The notes beneath the pieces were generated by a model. The model ran no database searches, was not told the DNA's origin, and worked only from the letters and a program-made list of their open reading frames with translations. Positions 1 through 9,374 of a DNA stretch of 64,000 nucleotides are shown piece by piece; the first letter of the stretch is position 1, and each line of letters starts with the position of its first letter. Origin of the DNA: Desulfocorpusculum sp964414345 (GTDB lineage Bacteria; Desulfobacterota; Desulfocorpusculales; Desulfocorpusculum); the NCBI GenBank assembly GCA_964414345.1, contig CAYPWF010000003.1, positions 29,900-93,899 of the forward strand, given 5' to 3'. Both the position numbers and the translations under genes were made by a program.

Positions 1-947
1 TCTTTTGCCTTCTTTTCATCGTATGCTGCCTGTGCCTTCTCTATGAGAGTAAGCACATCCCCCATTCCCAGGATCCGGGAGGCCATCCGGTCCGGATGGA
101 ACACCTCCAGGGCGTCCAGCTTTTCCCCGACCCCCACCAGCACTATGGGCCTTAGGGTCACGGCTCTTATTGATAGGGCTGCTCCGCCCCTGGCATCCCC
201 GTCCAGCTTGGTGAGAATCACACCAGTGATGTCCAGCTTCTCCTTGAAAGCTTGAGCTATCTGGACTGCGTCCTGGCCGGTCATAGCGTCCACGACCAAG
301 AGGCTCTCTTTGGGAGCTATGGCCGCCTTGATCTTTCTTAGTTCCTCCATCAGGGGCTCATCAATATGCAGTCGCCCTGCTGTGTCCAGCACCAGGGTGT
401 CCAAGCCCTGTTGTCTTGCCCATGCCTGAGCCCGCACACAGATCTGCACCGGATTCTCTTCCCTCATGGGTTCAAATGCAGGCACACCCAACATTTTACA
501 GAGCTGGAACACCTGTTCCACGGCGGCCGGCCTGTAAATGTCGGCCGGGACCAACCCAACTCTCCGGCCTTGCTCCCCAAGCCACCGAGCCAGCTTCCCT
601 GCTGTGGTGGTCTTCCCCGAGCCCTGCAAGCCCACAAGCATCAAGTTGGCAGGAGATCCGCTCAGTTCGAGTTTCCGCTCCCCTTCACCCATGAGCCGCA
701 CCAGCTCGTCATGCACTATTTTTACGAGCTGCTGGCCCGGACTGAGACTCTGAAGCACCTCTTGGCCCAGTGCTTTTGCCCTGACTGACTCTACAAAGTC
801 TTTAACAACCTTGTAGTGGACATCAGCCTCCAGAAGGGCCAATCTGACCTCTCTCAAGGCCTCCTGCATGTTGGCCTCGCTGAGGGTGCCCTGTCCCCTT
901 ATCTTCTTGAAGACCGATTGCAGCTTGTCGCTTAAACTCTCAAACAT
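1..947 (-). CDS. ffh: Signal recognition particle protein Ffh (3' part cut by window edge)
   Basis: SRP54-type GTPase that binds 4.5S RNA and delivers signal-bearing ribosomes to FtsY at the membrane. The frame is open from an ATG at 947 to the window edge, about 315 codons, so the N and G domains are complete and only the start of the methionine-rich M domain is visible. The N domain opens MFESLSDKLQSVFKKIRGQG. G1 is GLQGSGKTTTAGKL, the Asp-loop is DTAGR, and TKLDGDARGG matches the SRP GTPase G4 region. Last gene of a minus-strand run after glcF, 69 bp away. Identity is secure; truncation is only the window boundary. Confidence 0.97.
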   Translation of the reverse strand, partial: MFESLSDKLQSVFKKIRGQGTLSEANMQEALREVRLALLEADVHYKVVKDFVESVRAKALGQEVLQSLSPGQQLVKIVHDELVRLMGEGERKLELSGSPANLMLVGLQGSGKTTTAGKLARWLGEQGRRVGLVPADIYRPAAVEQVFQLCKMLGVPAFEPMREENPVQICVRAQAWARQQGLDTLVLDTAGRLHIDEPLMEELRKIKAAIAPKESLLVVDAMTGQDAVQIAQAFKEKLDITGVILTKLDGDARGGAALSIRAVTLRPIVLVGVGEKLDALEVFHPDRMASRILGMGDVLTLIEKAQAAYDEKKAK

Positions 948-1016
948 TCCAAAAAAGCTCCTGGGTGGGAATTCCCCGTGCGATTATCGCATGTTAGGGG
1001 ATGTGCAATGCCGGTG

Positions 1017-2318
1017 TCAAGGCGCGGTGGCCCCCCGGCCCCTGAGAGCCAGATCCACAAGCTCCACAGGGTGCAAGACCTTTATCTCAAGGCCCTTATC
1101 CAGATGGGCCCCTATGGTGATCCTGCAGCCTGGGCAACCCGTGGCCACTGCCTTGGCGCCTGTTGCCTGGATGTTTTGAATCTTCCTGGCGGTTATGCCC
1201 GCCGAGATCTCAGGGTGTTCCACTTGGAAAGAGCCCCCTCCTCCGCAGCAGCCATCCGCCCCCTCCATCTCCACAAAATCCACGTTGGGCAGACCAGCCA
1301 AGATCTTTCTGGGCAGAATTCCCACGCCCTGCCCCTTTAGCAGATGGCAGGGATCGTGATAGGTTACTTTCAAGATGGGCCCGCCCACAGGCATATCAGG
1401 CAGCCAGCTCATGTGATCCCCTATGAAGGCCGTGACATCCCTTGTTTTTCGAGCCAGCAGTTCAGATGCCTGGATCAGCTCCTCGCTCACATCCTCACCC
1501 AGGCTCTTGAGCTCTCTGAGCATGTGGGGATATTCCCTCACAAAAGCGGAACCGCACGTAGCACAATCCACTACCACTGCATCCACATCCTGTTTGGCAA
1601 AGCTCCTGATCACCTGGGCGATGCACTCCAAAGACTCCTCTCTGGCCCCTGACAAGAATATGGGCACCCCACAGCAGCCTTGATCCTTGGGGGTTATGAC
1701 TTCAACACCCATACGAGGCAGCACCGATAGCACAGCACGCCCTACTTGCTCAAACAGGTAGTTGGTTGCACAGCCGTGGAAATAAAGGACCCTTGCTCTA
1801 GGTTCCCCCTCAGGGCTCATCTTTTCCGGGGCCTGGGAGGAAAAAGGTTTCTTGTTCAAAGGAGGAATTCTCTCCAAGGGGAGGTTTCCGGCCTTGAGGC
1901 CCCCTTCCAGCCCTTTCCCCAGAAGTCCCCTTGCCCAGCGGCCCAGACGCGCCGAGCCAGAGGTGAGCCAAGGATGGGCCAGAACTTGGAAAAGCACTTT
2001 TTTCCTCCAGTCCACTCCGTAACGACGGGTCACGTGCCATCGAAAGCCGGAAAAGAGCCGGTCGCCTTGCACTCCGCTGGGACACGCGGCCACGCAGGAG
2101 CCACAAAGAAGACACTTGGAGAGAATCTCCTTGACTCTTGGGGAGATCTCCAGGTTCCCCTCCAGAAGGTGCCTGGAGAGCTGCACCTTGCCGCGGGGGC
2201 TTGCGGATTCCACCAGAAGCTCCTTGTATACAGGACAGGCTGCCATGCAAAGCCCGCACTTGTTACAGTGGTGAATGTTCTCTACGGTCTCTTGACTTAA
2301 GAGGGGAAGTGATTCCAT
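1017..2318 (-). CDS. glcF: Glycolate/D-lactate oxidase iron-sulfur subunit GlcF
   Basis: Electron-transfer subunit paired with the FAD subunit GlcD encoded just upstream. The N-terminus holds two 4Fe-4S motifs, CNKCGLCMAACP and CLLCGSCVAACP. The rest has two CCG-domain modules (GCATNYLFEQVGRAVL to QGCCGVP, and YHDPCHLLKGQGV to GCCGGGGSF) as in heterodisulfide-reductase-like proteins. An ATG at 2327 is also in frame, but the AAAGG before it lies only two bases away, while the ATG at 2318 (MESLPLLSQ) has better spacing. No GlcE homologue is present, so a two-subunit GlcDF enzyme, common in deltaproteobacteria, is inferred. The exact 2-hydroxyacid substrate is unknown. Confidence 0.9.
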   Translation of the reverse strand: MESLPLLSQETVENIHHCNKCGLCMAACPVYKELLVESASPRGKVQLSRHLLEGNLEISPRVKEILSKCLLCGSCVAACPSGVQGDRLFSGFRWHVTRRYGVDWRKKVLFQVLAHPWLTSGSARLGRWARGLLGKGLEGGLKAGNLPLERIPPLNKKPFSSQAPEKMSPEGEPRARVLYFHGCATNYLFEQVGRAVLSVLPRMGVEVITPKDQGCCGVPIFLSGAREESLECIAQVIRSFAKQDVDAVVVDCATCGSAFVREYPHMLRELKSLGEDVSEELIQASELLARKTRDVTAFIGDHMSWLPDMPVGGPILKVTYHDPCHLLKGQGVGILPRKILAGLPNVDFVEMEGADGCCGGGGSFQVEHPEISAGITARKIQNIQATGAKAVATGCPGCRITIGAHLDKGLEIKVLHPVELVDLALRGRGATAP

Positions 2319-2429
2319 CGCATACATTGCCTTTCAGTTGTGAGTTCCAAGTTCAGTCTTAGGGGTAAGGTATGTGGCATTCAGCGAGTTCTTGGATGCA
2401 AGCCGAAGCCTGGGCACCTAAGGAACCCC

Positions 2430-3803
2430 TCACACAAACTTCCCAGGGTTTAAGATGCCTTTGGGATCCAGGCTGGCCTTTATCTGGCGGATAAGTTCCC
2501 TGGTCTCCTGGCTCATGACCATGGGCAGGAAGCGGTCCTTGGCCATGCCTATCCCATGTTCCCCGGAAAGCGTGCCCCCCAGCTCCACGGCCTTCTGGAA
2601 GAGTTCCTGGCTGAAGCGCTCCACCCTGTGGAATTCCTCCTGATCCCTCCGGTCAAACAGGATCAGGGGGTGCATGTTGCCGTCCCCGGCGTGGGCCAAC
2701 ACCCCCACCGTAACCCCCCAATCCCTGGCCAGGGCCACTATGTGACGCACCATGGAGGGGAGCTTGCTCACCGGAACCGTCACATCCTCCACTATGCAGT
2801 TGGGCCTGGCCCTGGCCATCACCCCGAAGGCGCTTCTGCGGGCGAACCACAACAGCTCCTCTTCCTTGGGATCCCTGGAAACGCGCACCTCCACCGCCCC
2901 GTTCTCCTGGCAGAAGCGGGCCACCTTCTCCGACTCCCTGGCAACGCTTTCCGCCGACCCGTCCACCTGTATGAGCAGGAGCCCCTCTGCCTGCAAGGGA
3001 AGACCTATGTGGTGGGATTCCTCTATCAGCCGGATCACCGTTGAATCCATCAGCTCCAGGGCCACGGGCACGATTCCTGCGGCCATTATCCTGGAGACGG
3101 CCTGCCCTGCCCCATCCAGCTCGTGAAAGAGGGCCTGGATGCTTCTTTGCGCCTCTGGCTTGGATATCAGCCTCACTGTTATCTCCGTGATGACCCCCAG
3201 TGTGCCCTCTGAGCCGCAGAAAAGCCCCGTGAGATCATACCCCGTGACGTTCTTGGTGGTCCTGCCTCCTGTGCGGATGACCCGGCCGTCGGCCAGGACC
3301 ACGGTAAGCCCCAGGAGGTAATCCTTGGTGACACCGTATTTCACACCCCTGGGCCCGCCTGCATTCTCCGCCACGTTCCCTCCGATGGTGGAGACGTTCA
3401 GGGAAGCAGGATCAGGCGGGTAGAACAGCCCGAGGCGTCCGACTGCTGCCTGCAGCTCAGCATTGATCACCCCCGGCTGCACAACAGCATACCTGTCCTC
3501 GGGGTGGATCTCCAGGATCCTGTTCATGCGCGTGAAACACAGCACCACTCCCCCCCTGACGGGCACCGTGCCCCCGACTATGTTGGTGCCCGCCCCCCTG
3601 GGAGTCACCGGGATGGACTCTCTGTATGCCACTTGCATGATGGAGGCCACCTGTTCGGTGCTCTGGGGGAGAATGACAGCCTCTGGTCGAGCCTCCGGGA
3701 GGTATGCGTCGTAGGAGTAGTTGATCAGGTCCTCGGGGCTGTCCAGGTACGCCTCGGGGCCCACTATCTGCCTGAGTTCCTTTGCTGTTTCCTCTTTCAA
3801 CAT
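2430..3803 (-). CDS. glcD: FAD-linked glycolate/D-lactate dehydrogenase subunit GlcD
   Basis: Flavin subunit that oxidises a 2-hydroxyacid to the 2-oxoacid. The PCMH-type FAD-binding domain shows PRGAGTNIVGG and GGNVAENAGGPRGVKYG. The C-terminal FAD-oxidase domain shows the metal/substrate motif AHAGDGNMHP and SGEHGIGMAKDRF. The frame is open to an ATG at 3845, but MLKEETAKELRQIVG at 3803 follows a GAGGAGG and fits family length better. Transcribed ahead of glcF, and divergent from the PanB-like gene across about 200 bp, so both may share a control region. That places a hydroxyacid oxidase beside the TRAP/LarA-like hydroxyacid cassette. Confidence 0.9.
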   Translation of the reverse strand: MLKEETAKELRQIVGPEAYLDSPEDLINYSYDAYLPEARPEAVILPQSTEQVASIMQVAYRESIPVTPRGAGTNIVGGTVPVRGGVVLCFTRMNRILEIHPEDRYAVVQPGVINAELQAAVGRLGLFYPPDPASLNVSTIGGNVAENAGGPRGVKYGVTKDYLLGLTVVLADGRVIRTGGRTTKNVTGYDLTGLFCGSEGTLGVITEITVRLISKPEAQRSIQALFHELDGAGQAVSRIMAAGIVPVALELMDSTVIRLIEESHHIGLPLQAEGLLLIQVDGSAESVARESEKVARFCQENGAVEVRVSRDPKEEELLWFARRSAFGVMARARPNCIVEDVTVPVSKLPSMVRHIVALARDWGVTVGVLAHAGDGNMHPLILFDRRDQEEFHRVERFSQELFQKAVELGGTLSGEHGIGMAKDRFLPMVMSQETRELIRQIKASLDPKGILNPGKFV

Positions 3804-4000
3804 GGCCTCCTCGCCCTGGGGCCTTTCATCTGGTTGCGGCCTCATCCGGGTGAATCAGGATCCTAGGGTCCATTTTACCCCAAGAGCGTTGAATTCCAAG
3901 CTAGGCCCCCCCGGCAGCTCCCTTGACAAGCAGGAGGGGCTGAGTTTAGCCTCGGGAAATTAAAGCTTATTGTCCTAAAAAGTTCTCAAGGGGTGGGCAG

Positions 4001-4870
4001 ATGGCAGCTGGGAAGAAACTCGGGCGATTTGAGTTGCAGAGGATGAAGGATGAGGGCAAGAAAGCGGTATGGATCACCGCCTACGATTACTGGACAGCCT
4101 ATTTCGGGGAGCAGGCTGGTATGGACATGCTCTTGGTGGGCGACTCCATGGGCATGTGCGTGTACGGGTATGAGGGCACTGTCCCGGTCACAATGGAGCA
4201 GTGCATATGCCATTCGGAGGCTGTCAGAAGGGGGGCCCCCAACACCTTTGTCATAGGGGACATGCCCTTTCTGTCCTACCAGGTAAGCCTGGAAGGGGCC
4301 GTGAGAAACGCCGGCCGCTTCTTCAAGGAGGCCAGGGTCGACGCCATCAAACTGGAGGGAGGCAAGAGGGTATGCCCCCAGATACGGGCCATAGCCCACG
4401 GCGGGATGCTTGTCATGGGTCACATAGGGCTTACTCCCCAAAGCTCCGGCCAGCTGGGGGGCTTCAAGGCCCAGGGCCGAACAGCCGACTCCGCAATGGA
4501 GCTGATAGAGGATGCCCTGGCCGTGCAGGAGGCTGGGGCCTTCTCCATCTTGGTGGAGGCAGTCCCACCGGAGGTGACCCGGATCATGAGAGAGACCCTC
4601 AGAATCCCTGTTTACGGAATAGGAGCAGGGGTTCACACCGACGGGGAGGTCATGATCTGCAGCGACATCCTGGGAATCTTCCAGGCCTTCACCCCAAAGT
4701 TCGTCAAGAAATATGCGAACCTGGGGGAAGAGATCCTGAAAGCCTTTAGAGCCTACGCCGAGGATGTAAGGCAAAGAAGATTCCCGGCCCCTGAGCACAC
4801 ATACTCCATGGTGGAGGGGGAGCTTCCCAAGCTGCAAGAGGCATTGCGCAATAAGGGGATGCAAGCTTAA
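4001..4870 (+). CDS. PanB-like ketopantoate hydroxymethyltransferase paralogue
   Basis: Member of the ketopantoate hydroxymethyltransferase family (TIM barrel, Mg2+-dependent), which joins 2-oxoisovalerate and methylene-THF to make ketopantoate. Family ligands are visible: D48 in LVGDSMGM, D87 in IGDMPF, K117 in AIKLEGG and catalytic-type E186 in VEAVPPE, where the usual ECVP reads EAVP. HIGLTPQS and GIGAG are kept. A Shine-Dalgarno AAGGGG lies seven bases before the ATG. A second, more canonical panB lies at 12820-13653, so this copy is redundant for pantothenate synthesis. Its place before TRAP and acid-sugar genes suggests a catabolic aldolase-type role; that is inference. Confidence 0.85.
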   Translation: MAAGKKLGRFELQRMKDEGKKAVWITAYDYWTAYFGEQAGMDMLLVGDSMGMCVYGYEGTVPVTMEQCICHSEAVRRGAPNTFVIGDMPFLSYQVSLEGAVRNAGRFFKEARVDAIKLEGGKRVCPQIRAIAHGGMLVMGHIGLTPQSSGQLGGFKAQGRTADSAMELIEDALAVQEAGAFSILVEAVPPEVTRIMRETLRIPVYGIGAGVHTDGEVMICSDILGIFQAFTPKFVKKYANLGEEILKAFRAYAEDVRQRRFPAPEHTYSMVEGELPKLQEALRNKGMQA

Positions 4871-4880
4871 CAAACCTTTT

Positions 4881-4934
4881 GGGGGCGAAACACTTTAGCC
4901 CCCTGGAGCGCTTCTTTTGAGCCCCGTGAGGGGC
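4881..4934 (+). promoter_or_regulatory. Two hairpins between the PanB-like gene and dctP
   Basis: GGGGGC (4881-4886) pairs with GCCCCC (4898-4903), and GCCCC (4921-4925) pairs with GGGGC (4930-4934) around a GTGA loop. Neither is followed by a clean T-run. They could attenuate or partly end transcription from the PanB-like gene before dctP, or stabilise the dctP message. No further gene is seen in this 194-bp gap. Confidence 0.4.
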
Positions 4935-5064
4935 GCATGGGATGAGAGATTACCCCATAAGGCTTCAAACAGATCTCTTTTAGGCCATTACCTGGGGAAG
5001 AGCTCACCGGCAATGGCCGCCACAGAAGAGGGAAGCAAAACATCAAAGCAATAGGAGGCGGAAA

Positions 5065-6051
5065 ATGAGGAAGGTTTTCTTGGTTACATTGACGGCCCTG
5101 GTTTTCTTGGCATTGGCACAGGAGGCTCCTGCCCAGTTCAAGGCCAACATGAAACTGGCCTCCTCCGTTGCCCCTGACCACCCGTACAACGTGGGGGGGA
5201 AGAAGTTCGCAGATCTCATCAAGGAAAGAACCAACGGCCGAATTGAGATAAGGATTTACCCGGCCGGGCAGTTGGGGAAAGGCGAACGGGAGATGACAGA
5301 AGGGGTTCAGCAGGGGACCATTGATCTATTGGTAACCTCCACCGGCCCCCAAGGCGGTTTCAGCCCCTCCATCAACATCTTGGACTTTCCTTTCCTGTTC
5401 AGGGACTATGCTCACGTGGACTCGGTATTGGACGGGCCCATAGGCCGCAAGCTTCTGGACGACTTCGAAAAAGCCAACCTAAAAGGGCTTGCCTTCTGGG
5501 AAAACGGATTCCGCCATCTCACCAACAGCAAGGTTCCAGTGAAAAAGGTTGAGGATGCCAAGGGGCTCAAGATCCGCACCATGGAGAACAAGGTGCACCT
5601 GGCAGCCTGGAAGGCGGCTGGGTTGAATCCCACTCCTATGGCCTTCGGGGAGGTCTTTACAGCTCTCCAGCAGAAGGTCATCGACGGGCAGGAAAACCCG
5701 GTGGCGGTCATTTACAGCTCCAAGTTCTGGGATGCGGGGCAAAAGTACTTCTCCTTTACTGCCCATGTTTACTCACCGGCTATCTTGATGATGAGCAAGA
5801 AGGTCTTCGACTCCATGCCCAAGGAAGACCAGGAATTGTTCCTGAAAACAGCCTTGGAGGTGGGGAAGTTCCAGCGAAAACTCAACCGGGACGACGAGGA
5901 GAGAAAGATAAAGGAGATGGAGGCAAAAGGGGTGCAGGTAATCATGGACGTGGACAGGGAGAGCTTTAAAAAAGCCATGTCTCCGACCTATGAAGAGTTC
6001 TCAAGCCAGTTCCCCAAGGCAGAGATCGAAGCCATAATGAACGCCAAGTAG
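5065..6051 (+). CDS. dctP: TRAP transporter solute-binding protein DctP
   Basis: Periplasmic binding protein of a tripartite ATP-independent transporter for organic acids. A Sec signal peptide covers about residues 1-23 (charged MRKVF, hydrophobic core, cleavage near AQEAPAQ). The DctP fold is evident from SSVAPDHPYNVGGKKFADL, INILDFPFLFRDYAHVD, and the family block KVPVKKVEDAKGLKIRTMEN with the carboxylate-binding Arg. FTALQQKVIDGQENPVAVI is the C-terminal signature. AGGAGG lies six bases before the ATG. Followed by a hairpin, then dctQ and dctM, giving a complete transporter. The substrate is probably a small hydroxy or sugar acid, judged from the enzymes downstream. Confidence 0.95.
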   Translation: MRKVFLVTLTALVFLALAQEAPAQFKANMKLASSVAPDHPYNVGGKKFADLIKERTNGRIEIRIYPAGQLGKGEREMTEGVQQGTIDLLVTSTGPQGGFSPSINILDFPFLFRDYAHVDSVLDGPIGRKLLDDFEKANLKGLAFWENGFRHLTNSKVPVKKVEDAKGLKIRTMENKVHLAAWKAAGLNPTPMAFGEVFTALQQKVIDGQENPVAVIYSSKFWDAGQKYFSFTAHVYSPAILMMSKKVFDSMPKEDQELFLKTALEVGKFQRKLNRDDEERKIKEMEAKGVQVIMDVDRESFKKAMSPTYEEFSSQFPKAEIEAIMNAK

Positions 6052-6062
6052 GGGAAGCGGGG

Positions 6063-6098
6063 AGGGGACGCCTGCTTGAACGGCAAAGGGCGTCCCCT
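6063..6098 (+). terminator. Intercistronic hairpin after dctP
   Basis: AGGGGACGCC (6063-6072) pairs with the stretch GGGCGTCCCCT (6088-6098), followed by TC TTAG. A partial terminator here would make more binding protein than membrane subunits, as is usual in TRAP and ABC operons. Strong stem, weak T-run. Confidence 0.6.
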
Positions 6099-6225
6099 TC
6101 TTAGAGGGCACAGGGGTCGACCTCCCGCAAATCGTCTCTCTTGATTTGAATTAGATGGCCACAGCGTTACCTGGCCGCTCTCCTTGAAAGACTCCTGGCA
6201 GAATTCCCAAAACCGGAGCGGGGCA

Positions 6226-6717
6226 ATGCAAGCGCTTAGAAAGTTAAACCAGTTCACAGTCAAAGTGGGCTCATGGGGAACCATTTTCTTTATGGCTGTC
6301 ATAGCAGTGGTTATCCCTTACGAGGTCTTGGGCAGATATGTTTTCGGGAAAATGACCATCTGGTCCGGGGAAATTTCAACCTACTCCTTGGCATGGGCTT
6401 CCATGCTGGGTGGAGCTGTGGGCCTCAGGAAAGGCTATCAGGTGGCCGTGACCGCCTTGGTGGAGTCAGTTCCGCAAAGCGCAGCCAACTGGTTGAGAGG
6501 AACTGCATATGTTTTCTCGCTTTTCTTTTTCGGGGTCATGTTCGCATGGGGGCTTTACCAAACCCTGTACAATTACAGGCAGACCTCCCCGGCCATAGGC
6601 CTTGTGATGAGCCTGCCGTACGCCTCCTTGCCAGCCGGGTTTTTCATAATGTTCTTTTTGACCTTGGAGGAATTCCTGGCCTTCCTGGGGCTGGGGAAGC
6701 AAGGAGATGAGAAATGA
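6226..6717 (+). CDS. dctQ: TRAP transporter small permease DctQ
   Basis: Small four-helix membrane subunit of the TRAP transporter. About 163 residues from MQALRKLNQF with hydrophobic segments near WGTIFFMAVIAVVIPYEVLG, SLAWASMLGGAVG, AYVFSLFFFGVMFAWG and ASLPAGFFIMFFLTLEEFL; the family block IWSGEISTYSLAWASMLGG is present. A start at 6184 is possible, but the ATG at 6226 has GGAG seven bases ahead. Overlaps dctM by ATGA, indicating translational coupling. Confidence 0.92.
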   Translation: MQALRKLNQFTVKVGSWGTIFFMAVIAVVIPYEVLGRYVFGKMTIWSGEISTYSLAWASMLGGAVGLRKGYQVAVTALVESVPQSAANWLRGTAYVFSLFFFGVMFAWGLYQTLYNYRQTSPAIGLVMSLPYASLPAGFFIMFFLTLEEFLAFLGLGKQGDEK

Positions 6718-7997
6718 TCCTGGTATTCGCCGTCTCCTTTCTAGCGCTTCTGGCTGTCTCGGCTCCCATCCTGGTGGGGTTGGGAGGCTCCTCGCTGGTC
6801 TATTCCCTCATAAGCGGAAACATCCCGCTGGCCATGTTGGTGCAGACCACCTTTGGGGGCCTGACCAGTTTTCCGCTTTTGGCCATACCTTTGTTCATGC
6901 TGGCTGGCAACTTGATGAACGCCGGGGGAATCACCCCAGACCTGGTGGGCTTCGCTCGGCTTCTTATGGGGCACATTCGTGGAGGCCTGGGACTGGCCAC
7001 CATCTTAGCCTGCGCTATCTTCTCGGCCATCTCGGGGGCCGCAGTGGCCACGGCTGTGGCCATTGGGGTGGTCATGATACCGGCCATGAAAAGAGCCGGA
7101 TATGACGAAGACGTAAGCGCTGCTGTAACCAGTGTGGCATCCTGCATGGGGCCCATAATCCCTCCCAGCATCCCCTTCATTATTTACGGTGTTTCGGCCG
7201 GGGTATCCATAGGGGCCTTGTTCCTGGGCGGGGTCTTGCCAGGGATTCTGCTGGGTCTGGGATTGATGTTCTACATGTATCTGGTGGCAACTAAGAAAGA
7301 ATACCCCAGAGACGAAAAAAAACCCCTCAAGGAGATTCTGGTTGCTGGCTGGAAAGCGCTCCCCGCTCTTTTCATGCCCTTGATCATAATGGGGGGCATA
7401 CTCACCGGGGCTTTCACACCCACAGAGGCGGCTGGAGTCGCAGTTGTTTATGCCCTCTTGGTGGGCTTCTTGATTTATAGACGCCTCAGGCTAAGGCATT
7501 TGCCGGATGTGCTCTTGAAATCCGGCCTTGAGTCCGGCATGGTGATGCTCCTGATAGCCATGTCAGAGCCCTTCGCCTGGATAGTGGCGGCAGACCAGAT
7601 ACCCCAGCTGCTGTTGGATTGGATGTCAGGGCTTACCACTTCGCCCTATATGATCCTGCTCCTGGTCAATGTTTTTCTGCTTATCTTGGGGATACCCATA
7701 GAAACAGCCCCGGCTTTGGTTATAGTGACTCCGGTATTGGCTCCCATTGCCGCTGCAGTGGGCATAGATCCCGTGCATATGGGCATAGTGATCTGTCTCA
7801 ACCTGGTGCTGGGGCTGGTGACCCCTCCCGTGGGAGCAGTGCTTTTCGCTGTTTGCGGAGTGGCCAATATATCCATGGACTCCCTCTCCAAAGCCATATG
7901 GCCGCCTTTCTTGGTCTCTTTGGTGGTCTTGGGGATAGTCACCTATGTGCCATGGCTAAGTACCTTTTTGCCTAAACTTGTGATGGGCTCACCATGA
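6714..7997 (+). CDS. dctM: TRAP transporter large permease DctM
   Basis: Large permease that carries the sodium-driven substrate path. 427 residues, hydrophobic throughout, with a dozen or so membrane spans. Family signatures visible: LTSFPLLAIPLFMLAGNLMN, FSAISGAAVATAVAIG, SCMGPIIPPSIPFIIYG and the late NLVLGLVTPPVGAVLF. Starts within the dctQ stop codon and its own stop overlaps the next gene by ATGA, so transporter and LarA-like enzyme are made from one message. Confidence 0.96.
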   Translation: MILVFAVSFLALLAVSAPILVGLGGSSLVYSLISGNIPLAMLVQTTFGGLTSFPLLAIPLFMLAGNLMNAGGITPDLVGFARLLMGHIRGGLGLATILACAIFSAISGAAVATAVAIGVVMIPAMKRAGYDEDVSAAVTSVASCMGPIIPPSIPFIIYGVSAGVSIGALFLGGVLPGILLGLGLMFYMYLVATKKEYPRDEKKPLKEILVAGWKALPALFMPLIIMGGILTGAFTPTEAAGVAVVYALLVGFLIYRRLRLRHLPDVLLKSGLESGMVMLLIAMSEPFAWIVAADQIPQLLLDWMSGLTTSPYMILLLVNVFLLILGIPIETAPALVIVTPVLAPIAAAVGIDPVHMGIVICLNLVLGLVTPPVGAVLFAVCGVANISMDSLSKAIWPPFLVSLVVLGIVTYVPWLSTFLPKLVMGSP

Positions 7998-9286
7998 AGG
8001 CCGAGAAGGAATCCAGGATGGCGAGTGTGAAGCTGCCTTTCGCAGGCCGAAGGATTCCTGTACGGATAAGGGATTACAATTTGGCCCAGGTTCTAAGCCC
8101 CAGAGATTGGAAGCCTCTGCCTGATCTGGAAGGAGCCCTTCAAATGGCTTTAGAGTCTCCCTTGGGACAGCCCCCTCTGTGGGATTGGGTAAAACCCTCG
8201 GACCGGGTATTGATCCTAAGCGACGACAACACCCGCCTCACCCCTGCCCATAGGCTCCTTCCCCCTCTGCTTGGGGCCTTACAGAAAGCCGGGGTGCCAA
8301 AGCATCGCATATCAATACTCATGGCCTTGGGAACCCACAGAGCCATGAGCCAGGAAGAGATGAGGACCAAGGTGGGCCACCGGGTATATGAGGCTTTCAG
8401 AGTCTTCAACCATGACTGGAGGGACCCAGAGCAGTTGGCGGACCTGGGCACATCCAGCCAAGGCACCCCCCTTTGGGTCAACCGGGCCGCCCTGGAAGCG
8501 GATCTGCTCATCGGGCTGGGAGCCATAGTGCCTCACCACATCCCTGGATTCTCCGGCTCATCCAAGATAGTGCAGCCGGGCATCTGCGGGGCCATCACCA
8601 CGGCCGAGACTCACCTTCTCTCCACAAGGGGAGAGGACAGCCTCCTGGGACTGGAAGACAACCCGGTTCGAAGGGACATGGATGACATGGCCCAGCGTGT
8701 GGGCATGAAAACCATTCTCAATGTGGTTCTCAATTCAAAGGGCCAGGTGGCCGGGGTTTTCTTCGGGGAGATGAGAAGGGCCTTCCAGGCGGGAGTAAAA
8801 TTGGCCACGGAGATCTATGGGGTGCCCTTCTACGAGCAACCCGACGTGGTCATAGCCAACTCATGCCCCTGCGACATAGACTTCTGGCAATCCCACAAGG
8901 CACTGTACCCGGCTGCCCGCATGGTCAAGCCCGGGGGCACTATCATCGTGCTCACCCCAGCCCCCGAGGGGGTCTCCCCGGTCCACAAAGGCCTGCTTAA
9001 TTTCACGGCCTGGTCCTCCCATCGAATAGAGAGGGCCTACCGTGCCGGGGAAATCAAAAACGGTGTCGCCACAGCCCTGGCTGTGGCCTGGGCCAAGGTG
9101 AGAGAGAAGGCGCCCGTGATTTTGGTCTCCCCCGGGATTCCCAGGGAGGACAAGGAAAGGCTCGGCTTCTCCCACGCCCGGGACATGGATGAGGCTCTCA
9201 GAGAGGCCTTCAGGAGGCAAGGGCCTGAGGCCAGGGTGGCGGTATTGACCCATGCGCCAGATACCCTGCCCATAAAGAGTTTCTGA
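7994..9286 (+). CDS. LarA-family nickel-dependent 2-hydroxyacid racemase/epimerase
   Basis: Homologue of lactate racemase LarA, whose nickel-pincer nucleotide cofactor is bound through a lysine. Visible motifs: SDDNTRLTPAH, MALGTHRAMSQEE (first His), VPHHIPGFSGSSKIVQPG (second His and the cofactor-binding Lys) and the following THLLSTR His. 430 residues, typical length. The family includes racemases for malate, hydroxyglutarate and other acids and a gluconate 2-epimerase. With the DUF1537 kinase and PdxA2 next door, C2 epimerisation of threonate/erythronate is a fitting inference. No larB, larC or larE is in the window, so cofactor genes must lie elsewhere. Overlaps dctM by 4 nt. Confidence 0.88.
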   Translation: MKAEKESRMASVKLPFAGRRIPVRIRDYNLAQVLSPRDWKPLPDLEGALQMALESPLGQPPLWDWVKPSDRVLILSDDNTRLTPAHRLLPPLLGALQKAGVPKHRISILMALGTHRAMSQEEMRTKVGHRVYEAFRVFNHDWRDPEQLADLGTSSQGTPLWVNRAALEADLLIGLGAIVPHHIPGFSGSSKIVQPGICGAITTAETHLLSTRGEDSLLGLEDNPVRRDMDDMAQRVGMKTILNVVLNSKGQVAGVFFGEMRRAFQAGVKLATEIYGVPFYEQPDVVIANSCPCDIDFWQSHKALYPAARMVKPGGTIIVLTPAPEGVSPVHKGLLNFTAWSSHRIERAYRAGEIKNGVATALAVAWAKVREKAPVILVSPGIPREDKERLGFSHARDMDEALREAFRRQGPEARVAVLTHAPDTLPIKSF

Positions 9287-9374
9287 GGGGGCTTCCCCGG
9301 ATCTCCTGAGATTAAGGATACAATGTACCTGCTGACCGGGGGTGATCGCTTAAGATGCAAGTGCTCATAGGTAG

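Noticed and set aside
2235..2285. Stretch AAGCCCGCACTTGTTACAG resembling the repeat's left arm
   Set aside because: It encodes the first 4Fe-4S motif of GlcF and has no matching right arm; chance similarity.
3923..3952. TTGACA followed at about 18 bases by TAGCCT, a possible promoter before the PanB-like gene
   Set aside because: The -10 match is poor and such chance matches are common; not reported as a promoter.
3986..4873. 295-codon minus-strand frame opposite the PanB-like gene
   Set aside because: Antisense to a well-conserved TIM-barrel enzyme; no family resemblance.
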